A stretch of DNA of 64,000 bases from Pseudisothecium myosuroides. Lineage: Eukaryota; Streptophyta; Bryopsida; Hypnales; Lembophyllaceae. This document shows, one piece after another, positions 48,971-60,140 of this stretch (within the stretch, counting starts at the first letter, position 1; every line of letters starts with the position of its first letter). The DNA is taken from NCBI GenBank assembly GCA_951799445.1, contig OX637287.1, forward strand, positions 41,569,724-41,633,723. Reading direction: 5' to 3'. The notes under the pieces were generated by a model. That model did no database searches, had not been told where the DNA came from, and saw nothing but the letters and a program-made list of their open reading frames with translations. The translations under genes were made by a program, and so were the position numbers.

Positions 48971-49429
48971 CCTGAAACAAAACATTCCAAAGGACTCCGG
49001 ATCGGAGAGGATTCCAAGGGATGCTCTCCGGAGTCTCCTGCTCTGGTAATCTGGTATCACTCTGCTGCTCTCTACAGGACCTACCCACTTCGTCCACGTG
49101 GCGTAGTTACCTTAGCCTGAGGTCACCTTCCGCACATTTTTGCCCCAATAATTATTTGAAATTAGAAGGGTTGGTTCGGCAATTCATTTTTTATGAAATA
49201 AGTTATTTGGCAATTATTAAATATTTTTTCTTCACTTTTGGCAATCCTTTCAAATAATCTTGGAAGTTGAATGGTTTTTTTCATTGTATCTAGGAAAGTC
49301 ATAGTCATGGCTTTCAATGAACTCATTATTTTTCGTAGTGTCCCTCCTTTGATATAAAGTTAGAGGAATATATTTTGAATTTTGCGTTATTTAGTGGACA
49401 TGACATGTCTTAGGATTACCTGCACTTAT
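48971..49429. other. Intergenic stretch, nothing recognised
   Basis: Contains GGACTCCGGATCGGAGAGG and CTCTCCGGAGTCTCC, a small inverted pair at 48990-49035. No gene. Confidence 0.4.
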
Positions 49430-50507
49430 GGGTGAATGCAAGAAACACTTAAAGCGTTTTGTCACATTCTAGTTTTTGATTTCTTTTTTGGCCATAACTT
49501 TTAGCTCCAAATGACTCAAAATTTATAGGGAAGCTACTCATAACCATCATACACCTTACCTAATTTTTTTGTAATTTTCAAAAATAATTTACTATTTTTA
49601 AACAACCCTGATAATTTCTCACAATGGGTGATTTAAGGGGATTTTGCACTTTTTTTAACCCAAAAAAATGAATTTTGAGCTGAAATTTGGAGAGAATGGT
49701 CTTCTAGTAGACTTATAGCTACTGTCCAAAGGATTTTTAAAAATAATTATTTTTATGTGGTGTACAAGTCCACAAAGAGAGCTCTTTTCTGCATTTTTTT
49801 TCAAAGGTATGAAACATTATTTTGGTGCGTTTTTGGGTCAAAACCCATCACCAATTTTTTTTCTCAAATGGAAAATTTTAGATTTTTTTTTAAAAAAAAA
49901 TCCTATTTTTTACAAATTAAAATGTCAAAAGTGGTATTTTCTTCACTAGAATTTTGGACATATAATTCACCCTAAAACCGGTGAAGAAAATACCACTTTG
50001 ACATTTTAATTTGTAAAAAATAGGATTTTTTTTTAAAAATATCTAAAATTTTCCATTTGAGAAAAAAAATTGGTGATGGGTTTTGACCCAAAAACGCACC
50101 AAAATAATGTTTCATACCTTTGAAAAAAAATGCAGAAAAGAGCTCTCTTTGTGGACTTGTACACCACATAAAAATAATTATTTTTAAAAATCCTTTGGAT
50201 AGTAGCTATAAGTCTACTAGAAGACCATTCTCTCCAAATTTTAGCTCAAAATTCATTTTTTTGGATTAAAAAAAGTGCAAAAACCCTGAATCATCCATTG
50301 TGAGAAATTATCAAGGCTGTTTAAAAATAATAAATTATTTTTGAAAATTACAAAAAATTAGGCAAGGTGTATAATGGTTATGAGTAGCTTCTCTACAAAT
50401 TTTAAGTCATTTGGAGCTAAAACACAAAAGTTATGGCCAAAAAAAAAATCAAAAACTAAGGTGTGACAAAACGCAACAAATAGTACAAGTGTTTCTTGCA
50501 TTCACCC
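49430..50507. mobile_element. 1.1-kb long-palindrome foldback element (family A, copy 2)
   Basis: Ends GGGTGAATGCAAGAAACACT and AGTGTTTCTTGCATTCACCC are exact inverses. Arms 49430-49948 and 49979-50507 are almost identical by eye around a 30-bp spacer, so the same translated segment appears on the plus strand at 49755-49949 and on the minus strand at 49972-50169. No protein domain recognised. The best preserved family A member. Confidence 0.9.
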
Positions 50508-51214
50508 TTATATCTTTTCCAACATTTTGACTTTCTTTATGTTTAATTTTCCTTAGATTCAACAATTCTAATCTCCAAAACCATTCAACTTCAAAAAATT
50601 TAGTTACTTATCACCAAAGGTGGCCTCAAGAGTAGTACAATTCCTACGTAGAAAGTCCTTCAATATAAATTAGAGAAAATATGTGGCCTTGAAAATTGAA
50701 ATGACTATGTGTTCCCATACATTAAAGAAAATTTTAGCCCTTGGGAGGGCCATTTGACTGCATGAAAATGTGCAATAGGAGAAAATATGAGTCCAAACTG
50801 ACTCACAAAGAATCAAAGTCAACTTGTGTGCCCCATCGAATTTTTGATTAATTTTAATTTTTTTTTTTTTTTCATTTCACTATATTTGCACATCCGTTGG
50901 CATTCATATGGCTTGATGAGTTGGCTATGAGACTGAAATCAGTTGCTTGCCCGGATACAATATAGACCCAAAAACTTTGAATGCAGATTGTGGGAGTTCT
51001 TCTTCAAATCAATCAAGTAATATGTTGTTGGGAAGGTATTTAAAATGGACTCTAAAATTAGTCTTCTAATTTGAAAATTTGAAAACATCCAACATTACAT
51101 TTTTAATTGAAGGTTTTTCAATCCTTCTCCCATCTAGGAAAAAAATATCTTTATTGGGATAGTGAGGGTTTATATGGATTAAATTAGGTCAAAGAGAAGA
51201 TTAAGAATGTAATG
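50508..51214 (+). repeat. Dispersed repeat E, copy 2, first part
   Basis: From about 50890 shares GGCTTGATGAGTTGGC, AATGCAGATTGTGGGA and similar blocks with 43100-43320. It is cut by the CATTAG element at 51215. 50508-50890 holds nothing else I recognise, apart from CCCTTGGGAGGGCC at 50738, resembling part of a CATTAG end. Confidence 0.55.
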
Positions 51215-51498
51215 CATTAGAGGATTTTTGAGGCCTCCAAGAGCCCGCGAGTTTTCTGGCCCTGGGAACTCTGGGAACGCGTTGGGAACAATAATCTGAC
51301 GTGGTCACGCGAGTGCCACGTTAGAAAATATTTAAAAAATTAATTTTTTAATATTTTTTTTCAAAATTTTTTTTCAAAATTTTTTAATAATATTTTAATA
51401 TTTTATTTTATTTTATAATTATTTTTATATTCTGGTTGTTCCCAGCTGCGGGAACAGCCCTGAAACGGCCCTCTGCAGCCCTCAAATTTCTTCTAATG
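51215..51498. mobile_element. CATTAG-family MITE, copy 3
   Basis: Ends CATTAGAGGATTTTTGAGGC and CTCAAATTTCTTCTAATG. Contains GACGTGGTCACGCGAGTGCC and an A/T-only core. It interrupts dispersed repeat E. Confidence 0.8.
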
Positions 51499-52250
51499 AA
51501 AGCTTCCATAGTTTGTTACTGAGGGTTTTATAAAGAAGACATTGAATGTAGATTGTAGAAGCAATTTTCTTCAAATTTATTTTTTAATATACTATCGGAA
51601 CATCCTTCAAAGTACTCTTATTATTGTATAAAATATACTTCCTAATTCCAAAAATTGAAAATACATGCAACTTTCAAAATGTTTTAGTAGCTAAGAAATT
51701 AGGGATGGTGGAAACAACATGGAATTTTTTTGTTTAGTATGGGCAACAATTGGAGCTTCATGATTGGTGCTTCAAATTGGTGCTTCATAAGTTTTGTGCA
51801 AAATTTTAAATCAATTTAAGAAGAGATGAAAAGAAAAGAAAAACTTATACAAATAAAGTTCATATGTCTAGCAATCTAGATTCTTCTTATGTCATGATTT
51901 GTTTTGTCCCCAAAGTTCTAGATTTGACCTTTCTTTTCTACCAAGGATTCTAAGGATTTTAGTATGATCACTTAGAATGGATTGCATTCTAATTAATCCC
52001 AAAAATGTGCTTTAAAGATTGAAAAAATAAGTAGATGCTTATTGCACTATGTTCACCATATAGAAATTGAACATTGGGCATGATTTTAGAAAATCTACCA
52101 ATTCAATTTCAACCTCTTACAAACTCTTGCTCTTATATTCAAATGTTGCTTTTGGATTCATCCAGTTTTAATTGTAATTTGTTTTTGTGTATTTAAGAAA
52201 TGGAAGCTCCTCAATCCAAGTTTATGGTTGTCACATAAATTTGCTTGATA
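51499..52250 (+). repeat. Dispersed repeat E, copy 2, second part
   Basis: Collinear with 56880-57760: AGTTTGTT(A/G)CT(G/A)A, TTCTTCAAATTTATT, ATCTAGATTCTTCTTATG, TTTCTTTTCTACCAAG, GAAAATCTACCAATTCAATT and TTGGATTCATCCA. No conserved frame. Confidence 0.75.
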
Positions 52251-52729
52251 TGGACTATTGAAGAATGATTGGTTGATTTTGCTCTGTTTTGGCAAAAATT
52301 AGGGTTTTGGCCTGTAGTACTATAAGTACTAAGTTGTACTAAAAGAAAAAGCTTGGTAGTTGATTTGAGGTTGCCAATCATATTATAGATCTACTGTACT
52401 ATTGACAAATGTCTTTTTTGAGTACTACATAGTATTTAATTGTATCCATAGTACTATGTCTAAGATTTATATTCCATTTTCCACTAAAAAGGGCTTTGTG
52501 AAGGTTTAAATTTATAATAAATCTAATATAGTGGAAAAACCCTCTAAAAATTGTCCATTTGTGTGGAAGTCATGGTAACCAAATTTTTCTTCAAAAGAAT
52601 GAGCTTGAAACCATCTTCAATGTTCACGAATATGAGCGCAAAGGAGCCCTCTTTGTACAAATATAGAGGATATAAATAATGTATTTTTAGATGCCTCTTG
52701 GTAGGAACATGTTCACCTACTGTGGAAAT

Positions 52730-54146
52730 CACTAGGAGAAAAATGTGTCCGCCAGTATTGGCAATATGCAAGTAAGTGTCCTCTACAACTATCCTGCGAC
52801 TGCAATCTTCTCTATTTGCACCCAGGCTTACTTCATAGTTTTGCATCATTGTTTTACATCATCAGCACATTGTTTTAGTCGCAAAGTAGTTGCAGAATGA
52901 AGTGTTATATATTGTTTTAGTAGGAGTAGTCGCAAAGCAATTGTAGAATGAAGTGTAAAATTACAAGAGTTGTACTTGAGTTCAAATTTAGAATGAATGT
53001 GAACTATTTTCCATCCAATATTCATCTTAGTTGTCGATGTGAAGAAGTCTACACTCTGTGGAATCCAATGTGTCGATTTGCAATCGCAAAAAGCAACTAG
53101 GAAACAACTAGGAAACAACTCCAATTATAAAATGACAATAGTTAGTTGTATCCCAGTTGTTATGTAGTTGTTTCCCGATTGTCTTATATCAATTGGCCCA
53201 TATCAATTGTCAAGAGTACCATTAGGTTTGACTTGTAAGACTCGTAGTTGTTGTACTCTAAATCTCTAATGTAATGGATCCTGTTAATAGAATTCTAATG
53301 TAATTTATAAATTTCTACAATTTGTAGATTCCTACAATGTGTAGATTTTTACATTCTGTAGATTTTTACAATTTGTAGATTTTTATATTTTGTAAATTTC
53401 TACAATTGTAGAAATCTAAAAATATTTGAAATCCAAGAAATTTTAAACCTGTGAAATTATTAAACCATTATTCAAATTTATTAAATACCAATATTTGAAT
53501 TTTTGACATCTAAAAAAAAGCTAGATTTGAAATTTCAAAATCTACAAATCATTGAGATTAGAATTTACAAATTTACAAATTCTACAAGTCACAAACTAGT
53601 CACAAATGAGTCAATGCCATATTTAACTACTTTTGGACTATTCAATGAATTTTGGACTTTACATCGAGAGATTTCCTAATAAAAACATCGAGAGATCTCA
53701 CGATGTTTCTTGATGTTTTGTTTTGATCTCCCAATGTTTTGCATAGAACTCTCAATGTTTTGGATTATCTCCTGATGACCATTTTTTTTCTCTCGATGAC
53801 CATTATTAATTTTAGACTTTCGAAAGTCCAAAAGTAGTTAAATGTGGCATGTCTTAGATGAGTCGCAATTGAGTAACAAACAGGTCGCAATGAAGTCACA
53901 AAGGAGTCGCAAACGAGTCACAACCATGTTGCACAAGCAAATACCACATCAGAAATCACGTCAAAAGAGATCATCGATGAAGTTCCAAGTAGGATGTCAA
54001 ATTCTCGGGGTTTTGCGACTACAAATTGGCATGCGACTTGTCCACCACAACTACAGGTTTCAAAATTATCACCAGTCGCAAATGGGTTACACAACTCAAA
54101 ACTAGTTGCTCTTTGTATTCACAAAAAACCTCATTTTCTTCTAGTG
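52730..54146. mobile_element. Non-autonomous CACTA element with TSD AAT
   Basis: Left end CACTAGGAGAAAAATG, right end CATTTTCTTCTAGTG, flanked by AAT at 52727-52729 and 54147-54149. Short motifs of the GTCGCAAA/GTTGTTTC type recur near both ends (52870-53160 and 53860-54110), like the subterminal repeats that CACTA transposases bind. The middle holds an array of TTTGTAGATTTTTACAA-like units (53312-53420) and a nested foldback. No transposase frame. Confidence 0.85.
53614..53850. repeat. Foldback nested in the CACTA element
   Basis: CATATTTAACTACTTTTGGAC at the left pairs with GTCCAAAAGTAGTTAAATGTG at the right. Between them CATCGAGAGAT and GATCTC/GATGTTTT motifs recur several times. No duplication seen. 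Confidence 0.6.
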
Positions 54147-54149
54147 AAT

Positions 54150-56879
54150 AGACCACAAAAAATTCACTTCTAGATTGTTAAATTTAGATATTTGATAGTA
54201 CTAAAAAACACTAAAGCTAAAAATGTGACAAATTAGCAAAATTCAATTTTAGATATAAAATATTTTTTAATTTTTGAAAATATAGGATATGGTTACACTC
54301 AAAATAGCCATCTCCAATAAAACATTCAAATTCATTCAGGTCATATTTCAAAAGTTATTATAGATTCACGACAGACAGCTCCATCACTCTCTATGTAATG
54401 TAATTAAGTACCAATGTTTCTTGCAAATTTATATATAAGGTGATACTATCTTAGCTTTAGACCAAAGGAGAAGAGGCTTTGCATCAATGGAAACTAAAGT
54501 AATTTACTACACATCCAAACTTGTTGAAAAACTAATCCAAGCTACATACTTTTGTTTGTACACCATTTGAATATTATATACTAAAGTAGATTTTGGATAT
54601 GCTTACAATAATTTCACTTTAAAAATTCATAGTCTATTCATGAAATGCTACAAGAATTTATGATCATTTTCAATTTCCAAAAAGATCCAACAACAAAGAT
54701 AGTTTAACCTCTAAAGGTCCACGCATCCAAAAAGTGGATGTGCCTTGGCCAACCTCAATTGTAACTTTCAAAATAATTAATTTTGGAATTTGATTTAAAC
54801 TAAGAAAATAGAGCTTGACAAGTTCTGTTTCTCTCCATTTTAAAATTTTGAAAAATGTCAAGAATTGAAAGAGTTATTGCACTTGAAAGCTCCATGTGTT
54901 AGAATCCAAATAACACAGCATGGTGTGTTTTTCATTCATATTTTTTTGTTTTTAAATTTATTTTACATTTAAATTATAAAATTATGTTTCTCAATCTATA
55001 CTTCATTTATGGTAAAAATTTCAGATTATTCTAATATAAATTATAATTGATATAATTTGATTTCTATTAAAAAATTACAATAATTTGATTTTTATATAAA
55101 AAAATTATTAATAAATAAATAATGTATTTTTCTACTAGCAAAAAATATCAAAATTTTATACATCCATTAAATAAAAGGATAAATTTGGTTTGATAATTGA
55201 ATTTGACTTCTTGGTTTTTGTTGTGGTTGTTTTGGGTGTAAAAAATAAAATTACCAATTGAAATTTTTTCACACTATTCTTCATTTCTACTAGAATCTTT
55301 GGAAAAAATTTCAAAGAATTTGGATTGTTTTTGCTATTTTTGTTGATTTATGTTCAATTTTTGCATCAAAAATGACAACAATTACATTTTCCACAAAACA
55401 AATTGAAATTTCTCATAGTGATATATAATTCAGATTTTTAAGTAATAAAAATATGAGAATTTTGTGTGAACACAATTTGAAATGCTAAATTTAGTTTATA
55501 GAGGAAGTTTGACCATTTTACAATGGATCAGGTTCTTTAGGGGTTAATCATCAAATGCATTTATGTACCTTTCATCTACATCTATATTTTGAATATTAAC
55601 CTTTGAAAAAACTTGGAAAGTCTAATTTGGTTTGCAACTTGCAACATGGTTTTGTTTTTTTATGTATTTGACATAGAAGGTGCACAATTTGAAGTATCAC
55701 TACTAGAAATAAGGGCCCTAAACAACAAGAGATCAATATATGCACATTAATTTGGCAGATACAAAAATTGGCTCTCTTAATCAACAAAAGGCCAATTAGC
55801 AAAGTTGTGTAGGCATTGCAATCCCTTCCTCACTTGCTAACATGGCAACTAATGTGTCTCATTCATTTGTAAGAACCTTTGCCAACTCACCAAGATGGTG
55901 ATGTAGAGGCAAAAAAATATATTTGGATGATTTAGTGTATATAAAGATAAGGTAGAAAATCTTATGTAAGCATATTTTACAAGGTGGATTTTGATTGGAT
56001 AATCTAGATTTATGATGTCACCTTGTCTTTTCTCTCCTCTCACTATCTACTTGACTACACAAGGGTTTGAAGTCTTTTCTAGATGATTCAGCAAAGTGTT
56101 GTAGATTTTGGCTTGATGGTTTTGTAGGGTTTGAAATTTTGATGATAGATTTTGGAGTTTCCCTTCTCTCACTCTCCACTTGTCCATTGTTTATTGTTTT
56201 GTCTCATTGTTTTGAACATTACAGTTTTGTCATTTTTGGCTCAATGTTTCATTGCAATTTTATAGGTTTTGTTGATAGATGTTTGTTCTCATGTCACTAT
56301 CTACTTTATATTCTAATGATCATATATAAAGGTTTTATTACTTCAAGTTCAATGTATCAATACATTTTTGCAATAATTGCATTGATGTATCAACACAATT
56401 TTGTAGAGTGTGTTGGTAGATTGTCGGCACCACCTCTCTTTTAGTTTTCATTCTCCATTTCACTTTTTCTTTAATATGCACTCTAATATTTGAGTTTGGC
56501 TCAACATTTTAGTAGAATTTTGTAGATTTTGTAAGTTTTGCTAGTACCTTTCTTCTTTGTCTATCACTTTACATCAATTTTTTGTATGTGCATTGTGTAA
56601 AGACAACACAATGTATACATATTAATCCCTTGGCATATTCAAATATAGTATAATAAAGGATGAAATTATTGGCAAAACAAGTTTTTATATCAATTTTGAA
56701 CATGCACACTAAAATATTTGCACTCTATTTGCTACAAGTTAATATTTCTATCTTTTCCAATACATTGTACATATGTATGCAATTGTATAAAATAATCTAT
56801 TTCCATTTCAACTTGATCCTTATATTGATTTTAAACTAATACTTTTATATTGTATCCTTTCTTCTATGTTGTATATTCA
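54150..56879. other. AT-rich DNA, no recognised gene
   Basis: Open frames 55596-55802, 55849-56043 and 56067-56444 are Phe/Ile/Cys-rich and not protein-like. CACTACTAGAAATAAGG at 55698 resembles a CACTA left end. A possible right end TTTAGTG at 55937 has the same flanking TAT, but only CACTA itself pairs. Confidence 0.5.
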
Positions 56880-57760
56880 GCAAGCTCTAAAGTTTGTTGC
56901 TAAGGGCTAAGAAAGAAAATTAACTATAGATTGCAAAAGTAGTTTTTCTTCAAATTTATTATGTATTACATGATTAGAATGACCTTCAAAATGTTCTTCT
57001 CATTATATAAAATAATCCTTGAACCACAAACTCCTTTTAATTTTAAAATTGAAAATACACAAAGCCTCTAGTGTCTACTGCAAAGAATTTGGAAGATGGT
57101 AGGAATAACCTGGAGAAGGTGGAGAACATAGGTAACGTAAGAATGAAGTACTATAAGGGTATCAATTCCTCATAGCCCCAATTTACTTCTAGTGATTAAT
57201 CCCTAAAAGTCATAGTGTCCATTGGGTGGACTATGAATGTTTTTAAGACTTTTGGTAGGAGCTATAAGAAAGAAATAAAGTGCATAAGTATGTTGAGAAA
57301 GCAAATTTTGCCTAGAAAAGTCACTTGGTTTTCACGATTTTTGTACAAGGTTCTAAATCAATTCACGTAGGCATGAGACAAAAAAGGAAACTTGAAAAAT
57401 GAAGAATGATCTTATATCTAGATTCTTCTTATGCCATAAATTTTGGACAAAAAAGCTCTAGATGTAAACTTTCTTTTCTACCAAGAATTCTTAAGAATTA
57501 GTTATGATCACTCAAAATGGTGTGTGCTTTGATCCCAAATGAAAGCCCTTAAAAATCCAAAAAATAAATAGATGTTTGCTACACTATATTTGCCATGTAG
57601 AAAGTGAGTTTAGGGAGTAATTTTAGAAAATCTACCAATTCAATTATATCCTCTTATAACTCTTGCATACAATATTCAGATGTTTTTAGAACTTGGATTC
57701 ATCCAATTTTGGTTGCAATTTAACTTGGTGTCATTTAAAAATGAAAGCTTTCCAACCTAC
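56880..57760 (+). repeat. Dispersed repeat E, copy 3
   Basis: Uninterrupted counterpart of 51499-52250, same orientation, about 75-80% alike by eye. Family unidentified. Confidence 0.7.
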
Positions 57761-57964
57761 AATAATGTTTGTTATACAAATTCACTTGGTTTAAAGCTAG
57801 GTGGTACTACCTTAAGCTCTAGACCAAAGTAAATGAGACTTTACACCATCAATAATGTATAATTGTTGTACTGATGTCAGTACAATTTAGGTGCATTTTG
57901 GATGGTACGTAGGCATGAATTCACGACTTCAGTACTATATCTGTTGAAAAATTGTCCTCCCTCA

Positions 57965-58200
57965 AGTTTGAGATGGCCTATGTGGAAAAAATGATTTAGA
58001 ACCTCTACCAAAAAAACCTTTCATCTCTAATAAGTAATATCTTTTGCATATGGCATCCAAATATCAGGTTCTTTGGTGCATTGGAATCTCTTTTCACTTA
58101 CCATCAAGAAGACATGAAAATTTGACCATTCTAGTAATAGTAACTAGACATATAGCAAAAAAGTGGCGGATTTGGATGTGCCCATGCACCTTACTTAAAA
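57965..58200 (+). repeat. Dispersed repeat D, copy 2
   Basis: AGAACCTCTACCAAAAAAA, CATCCAAATATCAGGTTCTTT, ATGAAAATTTGACC and TAGCAAAAAAGTGGC in the same order as 27880-28070. Confidence 0.7.
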
Positions 58201-58254
58201 AGACCAAGGGAAGTGCTACAAGGACAGAGCCTCTTATAACCCATTTTTAGCTGT

Positions 58255-58840
58255 ATAAGTTGGGCCATTGCCCAAAACTACCATCATCTCTCTGTGTACA
58301 TCTCCAAAATTAATATGTACGTATGTGGAAGAAACGGTTTTAGAACCTCTAACAAAAAAACACTTTGACCCTTCCTCACTTTTATATACAGTATCTAAAT
58401 GTCACATTCTTAAAGGAAGACGTTAAATCGTGCCATCAAAAGTGGGCTTTGCAGGCCAAATTTACCCTGGGAAAAATGCAAGAATTTTTTACTTGTCAGA
58501 ATTTTTTACTTGTCAGAATTTTTTTTTGGCAAATTCAAAATTCATATTTGCAATCACAGACCCCAAATTAGCTAGGAGAGGTCTACAACATACCCTAGGT
58601 GCAGCACAAAATAGGGGACTTTTTTTTACATTTACCCCGGAAAACACCGAATTCACCCTGCAGGGCCCACTTTTGATGGCATGATTTAATGTCCTGCATT
58701 CTTTGGTGCATTGGAACCTCCTTTCACTTGCCAACAAAAAGATATGAAAATTTGACCAGTCTAACAATAGTAATTATAATAATAACAACTAGGCACAGTA
58801 ACAAAAAGTGTCAGTTTGGGGGTGCCCACCTTGCTGGTCC
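58255..58840 (+). repeat. Dispersed repeat D, copy 3, interrupted
   Basis: 58255-58411 carries the first half and 58697-58840 the second half of repeat D; the gap is exactly the element at 58412-58696. Copies 1 and 2 show the uninterrupted order. Confidence 0.75.
58412..58696. mobile_element. 285-bp inserted element with 7-bp TSD CATTCTT
   Basis: Long terminal inverted repeats: TTAAATCGTGCCATCAAAAG then TGGGCTTTGCAGG on the left, and the matching CTGCAGGGCCCACTTTTGAT then GGCATGATTTAA on the right. CATTCTT lies at 58405-58411 and again at 58697-58703. The empty site is seen in repeat D copies 1 and 2 as one TTCTTTGGT block. Superfamily not assigned; a 7-8-bp duplication would suit hAT-like elements. 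Confidence 0.85.
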
Positions 58841-58849
58841 TTGTTTTTT

Positions 58850-60140
58850 TGTGCTTTGTGCACAGACAAACATACACATATTTCCATTCCTGGGCCGGCA
58901 AGTCCGTACTCAACTAAAATTTCAGGACACAAGCTTTTGATGGGTTCAAGCATTGTGCCGTATTGCCCAAATCTGGATGTCACCATTTCCAAGAACAAAA
59001 GCGTAATCTGCAATTTTATATCCACCTTCACCAAGACCATACTGCATAGGTTTCTACAAGTCAATTTATCGATTGATACAACACATTATCATCACCTTTT
59101 CAATGAGGTCATAGTCATCAAAATAAATTGATCACAGATATTATTGGCTCTGGACTACAAAGGAATGGAAGCCTTGTATTGCACGTACTTCGAATGAGAC
59201 GAAGTTTGAGTTGCTATCCCAAAATGAAGCTTGTGTAGGTGTTTGTATATTTGCTTTTAATAGCATGGGGTTTAGAGTAGTTTAGAATGCAAAAACATGT
59301 TCAACATTTGAGTGTTTCAAACATTGGAATGGGAGGAAAATTTGGAAAGGATAAATGAAATTATTCTTTGAAATTTAACTTTTTCTTCAATTCTTTAATT
59401 AGAGGGCAAAGAACTACCACCCATCAAATAAAGTTGTCTCCAAACTTTGAACCTTCAAAGGACTAAGTCTCAACTTGTGGAACTTTGTCTTAACCCCTAA
59501 GCGCCCCCAAGTGTTGTCTGATAGGTCATCCTTCAATTACCATTTCTTTGAAAATGTCACATTGGTAGGTGATGGGTTTTTTTATGCTGATCAAAAGTCA
59601 TAGTGTGTGACTTTTCCTAAGATAAACAAGGAGACTATTTTATCTTTAAAATTGCTACACCACAAATTTCAATTACTATATAAATTCAAAGTTTTTGAAA
59701 TCACAAATATAATAGAAGATGCATAATCTTAAAGTTGTACGTAAAATTCATGATATGTATAGATTTTTTTTAATATGAATGGATTAGTTGTTGTAATGTG
59801 AAACTAATTCATACTTAGTGATGGATTTTTTCAATAACAATATTTACAAATGGATAATGTTATAGTTGAAGATATCATCCATTCAAATTTTGTGCATGAT
59901 AAGTCCGTTTGCAAAAACAATAAAATTTTGCAATTGTCACCTATGCTATTTATGGTGATTTATAAATGAACTTGCAAAAGTGATTCACAATGCAAAATAA
60001 TTAATTTTCATCCGTCTTTATAACTGACAATTTTGGCACTGGTCATCTGCCCATGCTATGGCATGATGACAAATCTATGAAATTAGGACTATTTTTAGAT
60101 TATCTTTAGGCCCCAAATCTAAAATCACAATAAAAATGGA
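58850..60140 (+). repeat. Dispersed repeat F, copy 2
   Basis: Same orientation as 44650-46330. The minus frame with EILVEYGLAGPGM is kept, with a few substitutions. The distal half shares CCTTCAAAGGACTAAGTCTCAA and ACAATTTTGG(C/T)A.TGG.CAT-type blocks. Confidence 0.8.

Noticed and set aside
40000..49000. Recurrent similar blocks considered as a CRISPR-like or satellite array
   Set aside because: Spacing is irregular and units have inverted ends, as expected for MITEs; CRISPR arrays are not expected in plant nuclear DNA.
48669..49049. 126-codon open frame
   Set aside because: Not conserved in the related copy at 41.4-41.7 kb and no recognisable domain.
49755..50169. Nearly the same short protein predicted on plus and minus strands
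   Set aside because: They are the two arms of the long palindrome, not two genes.
55698..55937. Possible 240-bp CACTA MITE with TAT on both sides
   Set aside because: Only the five bases CACTA pair between the ends; a 3-bp match is expected by chance about once in 64.
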